Source of the DNA: Rhodosorus marinus
Taxonomy: Eukaryota; Rhodophyta; Stylonematophyceae; Stylonematales; Stylonemataceae
Length of the DNA: 64,000 nucleotides
Assembly: GCA_029953675.1 (NCBI GenBank)
Contig: JAMWBK010000006.1
Coordinates: 806,001 to 870,000 of the forward strand
Reading direction: 5' to 3'
In this document: piece after piece, positions 46,167 to 57,990 of the stretch
How the letters are laid out: each line of letters begins with the position of its first letter
Numbering within the stretch: the first letter of the stretch is position 1
Program-made: the position numbers and the translations under genes
Notes under the pieces: generated by a model
The model's input: only the letters and a program-made list of their open reading frames with translations
Databases searched by the model: none
Told to the model about the DNA's origin: nothing

Positions 46167-47920
46167 CCAAGAAAAAATGACCCTCGACCCACCACCTTCC
46201 ACACACTACCCTATCATCTGCTCAGACAGAGATCCCCAAGCTCCTTCCCTTCTCCTCAGCCACCGACACAACATCAAACTCAATCCAGAAACTCCTCGCC
46301 TCAAAAACCTCCTTCGAACTCTGTCCAACAGCTGCTAAACGCTCGTCAGCCACCAGGGAAACCGAAGCAAAAACACACCGGTTAAAGAAGCTTCTCCTCG
46401 TCAGCAATACAGAGCCATCCAAGGAGTCAAAAACCCTGACTCGAGTCTCTCTCTTCTGCGTCGAAAAAAGAAAATAGGTGTTCTTCCCCTCCGTCCTGTT
46501 TCCCACAGTCGAATAAAAAAAGGAACTCCTTTCACAGCCAAGATTAACAGAAACAAAAACCAGATCTAAGAAGCGCAGGGCGTCAAACAGGAAAAAAATT
46601 ATACCACGTTTCCACAGCAAGACAATTCTCGCACCTATACCACACTCATCCACTCCAACCTCTCACCGGCAAACCCGCGTCGTTGCTCGGTAACCCCAAC
46701 CGCATTTCTATCTCCGAAACCCTCAAAAAACCGCCTTCGAGATCAGAACATCCAAAAACATCACCAAATCAATTGTCATCAAATTCCTTCACAAATAATA
46801 ACAAAAACAGCTCAATACAGTAGGCAAAACTACCCCTTAAATTTAACGGCCGCATGTTCCAAACACGCCATGAGTTTTTAAAAATACAAAAAGTACCCAC
46901 GAGTTTCTCGATCGAAAATAAAGGGGGTAAGTTTACAGGATTTTATATTGATTGAAATATATGGAAAATTTTAGAAAATAGACATCGTGATCGGATTTTA
47001 GATTGATATCAATCTTTATGCAGATATTATTGTGTTTTTTTTCGTCCTTGGTTTCTTTTTTTCTTAATAGCTGGTGTTGTATCTCGGTGGACAACGGCCG
47101 GGAAAGAGCGTTTCAACCTTGTTTTTTTGTGGGGGGGGGGGGGAATGGTGCCCTTTGCGTAGTTTTTGGAACCTTTTGTGGGAATCTGTGGGATAAGGCG
47201 ATGAAAAGCGGGTTTGATAGTGGTTCTGTAGCGGCCCTACAGACGGGAACAAGTTCCTGAGGTTAAGAGCCTGTGTGTTGAGGAGCATGACAGCAGTTGT
47301 GCAATGTGTATTACTGGATGGTTTGGGGAGTTGGATGAAGGGTGGGGAAATGGTTGAGAAGTGCTACCCCCATTTCCTTTTTTTCTTTTTTTTGGTCTCT
47401 ATGGGTTTTTGGAGAGTACTTTTCGATGCGTTAAGTAGTGAAGTCCAGTAGCCCTTATCCCGAGCAAGCACCCTAGTTGCGAGGGAGCTTTCCTCGATAT
47501 GCCTGGAGCGAAACCTCCGTTTTGAACTGGAAAGCGTGGAAGAGGCACCGAAACGGGGATGAGCGAAAGGCCGATGTGGTCTAGGCTGGATAGTATTCAG
47601 GAGGTTTGTACAGTGACCATTAGCGAAAGGTGTGGTGGCTCCCCTTGTCGTTTCTACGTGGTCATGCATCAGCAAACACAAGTGACGGGCAAATCACTGG
47701 TCCCCACAACCAGGTCTTCTAGTACATTGCAGCAAGGGGGCGATTCTATCCTCCTCTTCGGTCTGATTATCAGGGCATACGTCTCTTTAAGTTTACGTTC
47801 ATAGACTGATAGAGAGCTTCCGGGTTACTCCAATTCCGTGATTTGGTAGAGGGATAGCTAGCCTAAGCAGTCAATGCTAAGGTATTATATACTTGCGCCA
47901 AGTGCATTTCTGATGCGATG
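46167..47920. other. Intergenic, nothing firmly supported
   Basis: Upstream of the hypothetical gene is a 143-codon minus frame (46653-46222) without a recognisable family. A run of 13 G occurs at 47131-47143. The remainder is AT-rich or simple. Confidence 0.45.
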
Positions 47921-49274
47921 TTAGATTTTGTGCATGAAGAATTTCTCCAGCTGACCTCCGAGCTCGGAGACGTAGTGGTGTTTCCCATTGTAATGGTAGC
48001 AGTTCTCCACCATCCTGCGGACATCCGCGATGAAAATGTCCTTTGTAATATAGTACCATCCAATGTCCAGTCGGTCTTGGATAGTTTTTAGATCAATCGG
48101 GTTCTTAATCACTTCGTAGTAGTCAACTGCACCAGTTTTCTGTGGGTCTACTGGCTCAATAAATGGCCACGCAGCATTGTGGCTTTTGACTTGATTCAAC
48201 ACATTCTGAAGATGTTGCTTGAGTTCCGCCTGGGCCTCGGGGTCCTTGTTCGCTATACTCGGAGGCTTGACCTTGGTCTTCAAATCACTGGGAGGATCCT
48301 TGCTCGGGTAGATATCAGAAAGCCCGGGAATTGACATAACATCAATTCCTTTTCTCTTCCGCGCGTCGATTCCAGGGTACACAATGTGCGAATTTGAAAC
48401 CTCCTTGAGCTTTTCCACGAGACAAATTTTTTGTGCTTTCAACATCGCGGGTATTCTCAGGTAATTCACCTTCTTGTGAAGCTTGCATTCCATCAACGTA
48501 ACCCCCTCGTAGTCCTTGATATACCCTTGCCACATGTTAAGCGGAAGCGTGATCTTTTTGGAGAAACCTTGCTTTTTGAAGTACGGCACAGCGTTGTTGT
48601 CGGCACAAGTGAGAAGAACAGTCAGGCCGAGTGACTTTGCTCGCTCCTTAGTCTGTGCCATCAGCCTTGTCCCATAGCCCCGTACTTGCTCGGAGTGCGA
48701 AATAGCCAGAAACGCGATCTCGCCAAATCCTTGCTTCGGGAATGGGCGGTAGCAGCACCCTCCCATAACAATATAATCACCATCTGTTCCTCGCTTTAAC
48801 AACGCGAGTGACTCATGCTTCCTGTCAAATACGAGTCGCGTTACGTACGGCTTTGGCATGTTTGGCAATTGCTTCACGAAAACGTTCTTGAGCCCAAGAA
48901 GCCTCACAAGCTGTTCTCGAGAACAATTCGGTCCTTGGGGAACACGAAAAACGTTTTATCAGCTACACGGGTAACTGAGCAGACTCCTGAGAATTCATAT
49001 TGAGGATATAGTCACAGGTTAACTTACCATCGTTTCGCACCACATCAAATTTGACGTTTCCATTCTTCTCCTCCTCCTCCATCTTGACCCACTTTTGCAC
49101 GTAAGCATGCTGCGAATCGGGTCCTAAGATATCTGCCGTCTCTTGAACTCGCGCACCAGGTGGAGCCGGCCGCGGCCTCTTGGCTGATGGGACCTTGCAG
49201 ATAGGGTCAATACAATAAGTCTCCTCTACCTCCTCTCCATTTTCATCCACCTTTGCTTCCTCCTTCCCCGACAT
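47921..49274 (-). CDS. GCN5: GCN5-type histone acetyltransferase with bromodomain
   Basis: Acetylates histone H3 in SAGA-like complexes and reads acetyl-lysine. Two exons, 49274-49028 and 48933-47921, giving 419 residues, close to yeast Gcn5 (439). The acidic N-terminal region is followed by the GNAT domain: FDVVRNDG across the intron, LLGLKNVFVKQLPNMPKPYV, FGEIAFLAIS (152-161) with the catalytic Glu at 154, the acetyl-CoA loop QVRGYGTRLM (165-174) and TCADNNAVPYFKKQGFSKKI. The bromodomain spans about 321-416 (WPFIEPVDPQKTGAVDYYEV, VIKNPIDLKTIQDRL) with the acetyl-lysine-binding Asn at about 398 in CYHYNGKH. There is no PCAF homology domain, so it has the short yeast/plant-like architecture. 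Confidence 0.96.
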
Positions 49275-50738
49275 GCTTGCTACCCCAATCCTGCGCTCAG
49301 ATCACCGAGTAACAACTAGCACACCAACTTACCAAACTCCACAGAAAACAGCGAGACAAACGCAACTATTCGCGTTCCAAGTTGCTCAAACAGTCCACAA
49401 CAACAGTTACCACATTAAGCTCAACGAATCCCCCACCTCCAAACACCTCGCCCCGGGCCGAAGTCCAACCTTTTCTCCGAGCCTCGATTCTCTACACCTA
49501 CAACCAAACAAACGCAAACAAGCAAAAAAAAATAAACACAGAGAGAAATAGAGAGAAACAGAGACAGAGACAGAAAGAGTAAAGCCTTCTACAAGTCTTG
49601 GCTCGTCTTGGCTCCAAAGTTCTCCTCCTTTTCAATCCGTCCAACTCTCCATTCCTCCTCAAACATAAAAGCCATGTCATATCCGAAATCAACAAACCCC
49701 CTCCCCCCCAAAAACACAAGACACTGAACACTTTCTTCCTCCTTCTAGAACGCAATAAGATCATATGCATCTTAAGAGTCATCAGTAAACAGTCATTTTA
49801 ATTCATTTTAGATCCTTTAGTATAAATTTTATAAAATAATTCAGTCTATATAGGTTTATATAGATTGAGTTATTTGCATGACTGATATGTCTTTTTATTT
49901 CTAGCCAGTTTCTTAAAGTTTGGTGTTGGGCTCGTCGTGGAGGGGGTACGTAGCTCGAACTATTAAGGTGGTGAACTGAGGTAGCGATATGTAATCCCTG
50001 TCGAGAGAGCGACTCGTTTGTGCTGCTGCCCTCCCCGTCCTGGAGGGGATGTGATGTGATGTGATGAGATGTCCTTTTGCGTGCTGGCTCTTTGCTGTTC
50101 TTTCATTTGCGCGGTTCTACCCTCTTTTTTTGGACTGAGCCCACTGCGCGGGGGCAGGGGGGCGCTAGCTAGCCTTAGCATTGTGGATGATCAAGCTGCG
50201 CTTCCTCTATCCTTCGCGTGGACAAGACAAGACAACTCCCTTCGCCGAAAGCCCCCCACCCCTCCCGCCTCAAAACACTCAATTCCAAACCAAATTGAGA
50301 ATCTGCTCCTGCAACGCTCAAGCCCCTTTTTTCAAAACTATTGGTCAATATTCAATAATATAAAAATAAAACAAGATATTTATATTCAATATTTCAATGC
50401 TTTAAGGTACTTATACGGTATTTATTTATTAAGACCATTATTTTTACATAGAATCTGCCGTGAGAATCAGTACAAAAGATCCAGTCAATATTCATATGTT
50501 GACTGGAAAAGTGAGTGAGTGCCTATTTCTATCGTTTCTATGTCTTTTGCGATTTAGTTTTTGTAGAATTTTTGACGGTATGAGTTTGTTTTAGTTTCCA
50601 AACTTTGGGATTTTGTGAAAAGGGGTGCTGTGGTTGGATCGGTCTGAGCAGCATTCAGTGTGGTGAAAGGTGTGTAGGAAAGCGTGTCTGGGGAGGAATT
50701 ACAAACTAGTGAGCGTCAAGACTTGGTTAGAAAAAGTG
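49275..50738. other. Divergent intergenic region, nothing recognised
   Basis: 1.46 kb between GCN5 and the ubiquitin-like gene. It has C/A-rich leader sequence near 49290-49560, AT-rich DNA at 49800-49890 and 50330-50520, and no gene. Confidence 0.5.
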
Positions 50739-51113
50739 ATGTCGCTTGATCTGCAAGTAAGAGTTTCTGGAACAAGCTATGCCGTTCCCGCACAAGAGAG
50801 CGATACCTTGTTTGACTTGAAGTGTCGGATCTTCTCGATCACGGCCATCGACCCAGCAACGATGAAGTTAATCGAGGTAAGGAGTCTTCCTTAGATAATT
50901 TGTAATTTGGAATTGGTTTACTTTTCGGGGCGACTCCATCTTCTACGTTTCCCCCCGCTGAAAGTGAGCATACTCCATTCCCGTTCTGAACAGTCCGGTC
51001 GAACCTTGGACTCTGAGGACCAACTCAATCCTAAAGTTACGTTGTCGTCATTGAAAATCACCAGCGCTTCAAAGATAATGGTTGTAGCTATTCCGCAGCC
51101 GTCAAAAGAATAA
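50739..51113 (+). CDS. Small stand-alone ubiquitin-like protein
   Basis: Two exons, 50739-50876 and 50994-51113, phase 0, giving 85 residues. The sequence fits the beta-grasp order: LDLQVRVSGTSYAVPAQESD (strands 1-2), TLFDLKCRIF (helix), MKLIESGRTLDSEDQL (ubiquitin-like 'kLi..GktL.d...L' turn), then SLKITSASKIMVVA (last strands, as in the UBL of UBLCP1, USP14 or BAG proteins). The C-terminus is AIPQPSKE with no diglycine, so it cannot be conjugated in the usual way. The start ATG lies in front of SLDLQVRV; a GTG in frame at 50670 is unlikely. It may be an autonomous adaptor, or the N-terminal part of a longer gene whose remaining exons I missed downstream. Confidence 0.65.
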
Positions 51114-52380
51114 CCCCTGTACTTGAAGTTTCAGTGACGAATTTCATCACCTTGCTGATTCTAGCTTGGGACATCCGTTCAACACCGTCAACCTGCTAGT
51201 CTGACTGCAAAGATCAAAATCAGATGCTAGAAATCAGGTTTCTTTGGGACTCTGGGAGAGAAGAGGTTTGTACCATACAGACCAAAGCAAGCTGAGATGG
51301 ACAATGCACGAGATTCAACTGCTTGTCAGAGTCACCAGAAGCGCACCGCTTCGGTAGCCGCTCAACTGTTTTATGCCCTGGCTCAATATGTGGATTCTTT
51401 CCTGAGGGAACCCAGGGCAAGCCAATGTGAATGACTTTTGGTCTCTCAAGGGACGAGCTCAGAAAAGTAAAAAAGCTTAGTAGTCTGCATTGTATCGCCA
51501 CCGAATCGTTGACTTTGAAAAAGATCGAAACCGAGTCATTCCAAAGCCTGTTAACCCCGGTTCGCATGTCTTCGGCCTGATTCATCCCCGTAAGCTTTGG
51601 TCCATCAGTTGAGTTCAAGCTGACCCTTCCTTCACCAGCCAAGCACTCGAACGTAACTGTCCCAAAATAACTCTTCCATTACAAAGGTCATTACTAGTCT
51701 CATACTACCCATTAAATATTCTTTAAATTTACAGGCAAAATATAAATATTTTAGGAATAAAAACAATATTTTATTATATCTTTATAATTTTAGATCATAG
51801 TACGACTCTAAATCGTCTATGGATCCTAATGTAAATAGTAAATTGGGACACAAAGAAGTAGCTCGGTGGGGAGAGAGGTTTGCCATTGTGCGTGTGTGTG
51901 AAGAGGAAGTGAAGAACTGGTCTGAGATTTTTTCCTTTTCCAACTAAGACAGGAAGTGATCGATAAGCAAATTTAGTTTTTTGGAGTTAGTTTTTCTTGA
52001 AGGAAAAAGTCTGAGTCAGCTGGTCGTTTTTCCGTGAAGAGGACGTGCCGTGTACTTCGGTTGTTGTCTTTCGCGAAAAAGAGAGAATGGGGAGGCTTTG
52101 ACAAGTGGTGTTTCTGCTTCAACTTTTTCGTTTTCAGTTTTTGGCTTTTCCCGGGATCGTAATCGTAGCTACGAATGTAAAATCCACGGTTGCGTTATTT
52201 AGAGGTTTGAGCCCAAGTTGGGATTTGTCGCCGTGTTGCTTTGCTGGTTCTCTGTGGGATGATGATGGTCTAGATCCCCGGATTTTTTTTTGCGAGGGGG
52301 GAGAAGGGAGAGGGGAGAGGGGTGGTGAGGTTTGCCTTGAAGCGTTGCACTGGCTTTGGGCTTAGCCAAGTTGTCGTAAG
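51114..52380. other. Intergenic, nothing firmly supported
   Basis: 1.27 kb before the basket-like gene. A 140-codon minus frame (51642-51220) has balanced composition but no motif. AT-rich DNA occurs at 51690-51790. A GA-rich leader (52290-52330) immediately precedes the next ATG. Confidence 0.45.
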
Positions 52381-55300
52381 ATGGAATCTACACAGGACAA
52401 AGTCGATGACAAGCAGACTGGTGAAGAGGAGAAGAAAGTAGAGGAGGAGCAGCCTCCAGGCTGTGTCGAGAAATCTAAGGAGGATGTTGACGGTCAGAAA
52501 AAGCTCTTGCAGTCACCAACTTTTGGCATGAAGAACCTGCCGGTAAATCCAGGTCCGATTGACTTCACTGGGTCCAGCGTCTCGTTCAGTCCGACGGTTA
52601 AGCCACCAGTTGCTAACCTCTTTGGAGCTGGCCTGTTTGGCCAAGGACAGGCCCTTGGTTTCCAGTCAGGTTTGGGTACGCTTCCAAGTTGAATGTAATT
52701 GGCACATTCGGGAGCTTAAGATTCATCTTCCCTTATTCTTTTGATTCGTTGTCAGGGCTCTTCGGATCGACGCCCCCCCAGAGTACCCCACCTGCCTTCG
52801 GCTCAGGGTTTCCTGCCCCTCCGGTATTTTCTTTCGGTGCCACAAGTACTGCCGAGGCTGGAAAACTTCCATCGGGTCTGAATCCTGTGGTAAGTGCTCA
52901 GGGCACTGAAAAAACTAGATCAGAATTGACTCCGACTAGTCAAGCAGACAAGCTCCCAGCGAGTATCGAAGATCCGGGGCTTGCACAATCTGCGGACAGA
53001 ACCCAGCCCGAACTACAAAAAGTCGTTCAGGATGGAACCTCGGGAACGGATCAGCCTCCTACTGATGCTGGCGATCCGAAAGGAGCAGCAGTACCTGCTC
53101 CTGCCGCTGCTCTGGACTCGATAGGTATACTTGCGAACCCAATTACAAGAGTTGTGCGATGGGGTGCTTACCTGGGGTACGAATTCTTCTTCGACTACTT
53201 CTCTTTCGAGGAAAGACGTTAAAGATTTGCGAAATTACTCGGCAAGAGCGAGGGTGATCGCGAAGCTACCATCAGGAGAAAAGAATATGGGATGGGGTCC
53301 TTTGACAATGACAGCGGCAGCCGATGGAGTCAAGATTGTACACGGTAGTGAGGCGGATGGCTCTTCAAGACTTGAGATCGACCTTGATGAAAAGACGCTC
53401 CTGAGAAGTGTTAGGGAAAAGAGCTACCAGATCCACAATACAGGTGCTCGCGGATCGTATTTGGTTCAGCTGCAGAGCAAGGAAGTCGGGGACGACTTTT
53501 ACGCGAGGGTCGTGAAAATTCTGGACAAGCTGAAAGGCTCAAATCAGCCAGCGGTAACGGGGATCGCAGTCGACGGTGGAGCTACAGCAAGAAAGCTTAG
53601 GTCACAGGCGACGAACAATGCCAAGAAGAACTTAGCCACGGGGTCGGCATCGGCTACTGGGACAGCGAGCGTTGGAATCGCCGCCACCGGGAAAATCTCA
53701 AAGAAAGCTGCGAATGCGAAACCTGATGACAAAAGCATGCTGCTTAAAAAGATGCAACTTCTCGAGGCGCGGAAGCAACTTTTGAAGAAAAAGGGAAAGA
53801 AAGAGGGTAACTGCTCCGTCCTCGAACATCTAAGTCAAGTCTTCATTCAACAAACGTTAACCTGAAAAATACACGTAATTTCTAGTCAAACTGCCTGCTG
53901 ACGAGGGAGCAAGCACTCCTAGTGTGAAAGCTCCTGCTATTGAAGCTCCTGCTGTTGAAGCTCCTGCTGTTGAAGCTCCTGCTGTTGAAGCTCCTGCTGT
54001 TGAAGCTCCTGCTGTTGAAGCTCCTGCTGTTGAAGCTCCTGCTGTTGAAGCTCCTGCTGTTGAAGCTCCTGCTGTTGAAGCTCCTGCTGTTGAAGCTCCT
54101 GCTGTTGAAGCTCCTGCTGTTGAAACTCCTGCCGTTGTACCTCCTACTGCTATACCTCCTGCTGTTGAAGCTGCTGTGGTTGAAGCTTCTGCATCTACGA
54201 GCACCCTGATTCCGCCTCCATCTGTCAGTGCTACTCCTGACAAATCATCTGCTGATGGGAGGACAGTCCAGACAGCTGCTGACGAGCCCGTGCAAGCGAA
54301 GGATCAAGAAGGCGAATCTGATGTAGGCTCGTCAGTGCCAACTTTGAAACCGGTCACGCCGAGCGCTACTGCGAAGGATAAGGAAAGTGGACTCCCGGAG
54401 CTTGAATCTGCTCAGCAACCCTCAACGCCACCCAAGGTCATTGTGCTCGGGCTAAATCCATCCAAAATCAGTAAGTATCTTAAGATTTACGAAGCACAAC
54501 AGTTGATTTATCTTAATTCACGGAAACGTCGGCATCTTTTTCAGATGCTGTTGAAACCAAGACGAGCGTTGATCCAGAATCTGCCCCTGCCACTGCCAAA
54601 GTACCAGGAGGTGAGTACATGACCGTCCTCTAGTAAGAGGTTCGTAACCATGCTGAAGCTAGTGGACCCTTTTGCGTGCATTTGACAGCTGCTGCGCCTG
54701 CACAGCCTACGATGGAAAAGACTCCGGCCTCGGTCGGTACCAGCGCTACCGCGGTCAAGAGCCCATCAAAGTTCAACGCCGCTGCGCCTGAGTTCAAACC
54801 ACCAGGGATCGCTGCACTTGTAGTGCCATCCACAACAGCGCTGCCTCCGGAAAGCGAGCATAAACCGACTGACGCACCAGCGATTGGTTTGGCTTCGAAG
54901 GCAGCATTAGGCTCAATATTATCCTCGACCATCGCTCCAGCGACTTCAACTCCCGGAACATCAGCAGTGCCGATGACCGATGGCTCCAATGCTCCGCGAT
55001 CTGCCGCAGCAGTATTTGCAACGCCTAACCCCACCCCCACCCTTCAATCAAGCTCGAGCGCTGCTCTAGCCGCCGCAACGGAGTCTGGTGCAGTTGCAAT
55101 GGACGTGGTGGGTTCAAAGAATGACAAGCCATCATCGGTCGAGGAGGCTTCGATATCCAAGAAAATCGGAAACACTGGACTCGGGGCTTTAAACCCACCC
55201 GGAGAAGCACCTCGGGTGGCGGAAAAGCCTCGAATTGCCGTACTTTCAACTTCTGCCGCAACTGCGAAACCTTCACAAGCTGCTGATGGTGGCGCAAAGT

Positions 55301-57990
55301 CTTCGGCGACTGGTGCGGGACCCACTGGCCAAGGTGCGCTGAAGGAGAAGCCCGAAGTGCCGAAGCTGGTCCAGGGTGATAAGGCTCTTTCCAAACCGAC
55401 CAATACTATCCCGACAACGACCCCGCCAGCGAGTCAGCCCGCTCCCGCCGCCGGTCCGGGACTGGTCAACCTGAACAAAAAAATAGCGCTGAAGTCGATA
55501 CTGCAAAAATCCGCCGCACAGACAGGGACTGGAGCCCCAACATCTGCTCCTGAGAAGGCTCCACCGGCTTCGGGTAATGCAGATTCGAAGCCTGCAGTGC
55601 AGACCCCCGCAAAGTCAACAATGATATCCCTCGTGGGATCGAAACCCCAGGTGAAGCCGGGCGCGGTAAGCACAGAGATTAAACATCGTCAAACGCTCAG
55701 CAGGAGTGCATGGATTATAATCTAATGGAAACGGAAACTTTATGTCTTTTCGAAGGGCGGTAAGCCGGGCAAACCCTCAGCGCAGATACCATCTCCGAGC
55801 ACTGGCAAAGAATCTCTGAAGCGGAAGAAGTCCGTGGATGCTTTGAAGAGGAAACTGCTAAAGCAAGGCAAAGTAAAGGACGGAAAAGCACCTGAGGCAA
55901 TTGAAGCATCTGTACCTGAGTCCGCACCTCCTCCTGATACCAGTAAAGGGGTGAAAATTGATGTGACTCCACCAGCGCAGCAAAAGCCAGTCGCACTGCC
56001 GAGCGGTACCGTTCGGGTGCTCCGGGCTTCTACGACGAGCCAGAAACAGCAGATGGAGGTGGGATATTCTCAAAAGCTCATCACACTCATGTCCCAATGC
56101 TCAATAAAAACTCATGTTCTTCTTCTGCTCCTGGGTCTGCTCAGAGCACCTCAGCGAAACGAACTCCGATTTCAACGATTCCTCAAGTTGTCGCCCCACT
56201 AGCCGCGGCGGGACGAGGAAGCCAGCATCCGCAAGGAGTAGGCGAATATACGAGAACGCAGACAAGTTTGCCCCTGTTATGCGGACTGCTAATCATACCT
56301 AACCGTCTGCCTTCCCCAGGTTGCAATCGCAAAACCCACCCTAAAGGCACCAACACCTCCAGTCAGCAAGGACAAAGTGCTGGACTCAGTTCGAGTGTTC
56401 GTTGAAAAGCACATTTCAACCTTTAAGAGAAAGTTGGAGGATGTGCTTCCAACGAAACTGATACGTACGAAGACCAAAGCGAGACCATTGAACAGGGAGG
56501 ACTTTAACCACCGATTAGCTACATTCGGAGCGCTGAAGTGGCCAATGAGAACTGGAGGGATCAGCGCATTCGAATGTGCCAGAAACGGCTGGATAAACAC
56601 GGACTACAACACATTGGAGAGCGGCGATACGAATGGAATCGTTCGGTAAGTAGAAGATTAGGCCTGGCTTCGTACACACGAAACGAGTTATTCATGTGTC
56701 TTACGTCGCCTCGTTTTTTCCGGGTCTAGTTTTGACGGCTCCGCGGAAGACCAGGATGCTGAAGTTGCGCGCGTAAGACAGAAAGTGGTAGTCAGCGGTC
56801 ACGATGTATTGTCAGGCTGGATTGGCCATTCGTCACCGGAGGACTTCTCGAGAACCCCGACTGACTTCCTCTCGAAGGCGGCAGTACAGAGCAGAGCATC
56901 CGCACTGCTTGCCGTGTCCGTGGCTGTTAAGCCATCTGAGAACGCGATTCAAAAACTTGACAAGGCCAAATTTGGAAAGGTTTGCGAGCTCAAGAAGAAT
57001 GAAAAAGGAGTAATCAACGCGACGATTTGCGCGATATTCGGATGGGCGCCCAAGTAAGAGCCTATCGAAGCATATGATTGGGCAGGTCAAGATTCTGAAC
57101 GGCGGGAAGCCAGGACTAATTCAATTTTCAAACCACCCTTCAGGTCGATAGGGTTCTCGGGTACGATCTCGAAGACTGTTCTTACATGTGAATTATGTGG
57201 GGTCCGAATTCCCATAGAAACTGTGTCGGAGTTTGACGCAGACGATGAGCATCGATGGTACTGCCCGTTGCTAAAGGATGACGGCCCGAAGAAAGCACTG
57301 GATGCGTTTGTAGGTCACGCAGAGCCTATTCAGCATCGCACGAGTGACCAAGACAAGCACGTGGGAATGAAAAGGAAGCACGAGGATGATGATGCAATCG
57401 CGGCTGAGCAAATGGTCGCAAAGCACCCTGGCAAGGGAGATCTCAGCAGCAGTAAGATCGAACCTGGCGACGAACCACCACCGCTTAAGCGGCAGCATGT
57501 TGACAGGGATACCTCTGCAGTTGAGAAGTCTTCCTCAGCTGTTGAGAATTCGTTCAAGAAACAGAATCCCAAAGCGGAGCAAGCTGCGAAGGTCGTGGAA
57601 TCGGAGGATGTGAAAGCTAATGCCGGAGAACCCGAAGATGTGAAAACTCGCGTTCCCGACGCCGAAGGCCTCCAAGCTAATGCTTTGGGATTAGTGGATG
57701 TGAAAGCCATCAGCAGCGAATCCAAACCAGCGACAGCCGTGGCGGGAGAGGTGCCGGCCGTTGCCGAGAAGCTGGTTGATGCTGGAACATCTAAAATGGT
57801 ACAAACTACTGAACCTGCGGCCCCAGCAAAAGAGGAACAAGTAGTACAAAAGGGTCAAGGTTCCACAATAGATCAAGCGGATTCAACTGGCTCTGCCATG
57901 GTTGCTATGGAAATGGATAATCAACCTGAAGCTGAAAAGTCAGGGCAAGGACCGCAACCGTCAACAGACGAACAGAAGCCCGACGCTTAA
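52381..57990 (+). CDS. Probable nuclear-basket fusion: FG/RanBP1-like plus ZC3HC1/Rsm1-like
   Basis: Eleven exons: 52381-52669, 52756-53124, 53216-53806, 53886-54470, 54545-54610, 54689-55665, 55756-56058, 56145-56237, 56320-56645, 56730-57053 and 57144-57990. The ten introns are all 74-91 bases and in phase, giving 1589 residues. Six FG dipeptides lie in residues 48-124 (LFGAGLFGQ, VFSFGATS). About 226-326 resembles a RanBP1/Nup50 domain (ARARVIAKL, MGWGPLTMT, FYARVVKILDKLKG). An Ala/Pro linker holds the AP-A-V-E array (432-496). The C-terminal part is ZC3HC1/Rsm1-like: first domain about 1149-1260 (FNHRLATFGALKW, ECARNGWINTDYNTLE), second about 1308-1350 with C1323-x2-C1326, H1344 and C1348 (LTCELCGVRI, EHRWYCPLL). 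The tail contains KRKHEDDD. The RanBP1 assignment is less sure than the ZC3HC1 one. The second intron has alternative placements. Confidence 0.82.
53930..54124 (+). repeat. 15-bp coding minisatellite, 13 units
   Basis: gctcctgctgttgaa is repeated 12 times without any mismatch at 53945-54124, preceded by one variant unit (gctcctgctattgaa, 53930-53944). It encodes (A-P-A-V-E)n within the linker of the basket-like protein. Degenerate units continue to about 54190. Open frames in the other frames and on the other strand over the same stretch are by-products of the repeat. Confidence 0.97.

Noticed and set aside
46222-46653. A 143-codon minus-strand frame
   Set aside because: Phe/Val/Arg-rich with no motif, and it lies where the promoter of the hypothetical coiled-coil gene is expected.
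51220-51642. A 140-codon minus-strand frame between the ubiquitin-like gene and the basket-like gene
   Set aside because: Composition is plausible, but there is no recognisable family, no clear splice partners and no other support.
53179-53212. A 34-base pyrimidine-rich intron as the second intron of the basket-like gene
   Set aside because: It keeps phase but is far shorter than every other intron in the gene. The 91-base alternative 53125-53215 also keeps phase and fits the size class.
53857-54243. A Gly/Ala/Ser/Thr repeat frame on the minus strand and a Leu/Lys repeat frame on the plus strand over the minisatellite
   Set aside because: A 15-bp repeat without stops is open in all frames. 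Only the A-P-A-V-E frame joins the flanking exons in phase.
56097-56405. Continuous plus-strand frame across exon 8 and the following intron of the basket-like gene
   Set aside because: The frame is open through the intron by chance. Using the GTAGGC donor at 56238 restores the ZC3HC1-like frame in exon 9 and gives a normal 82-base intron.
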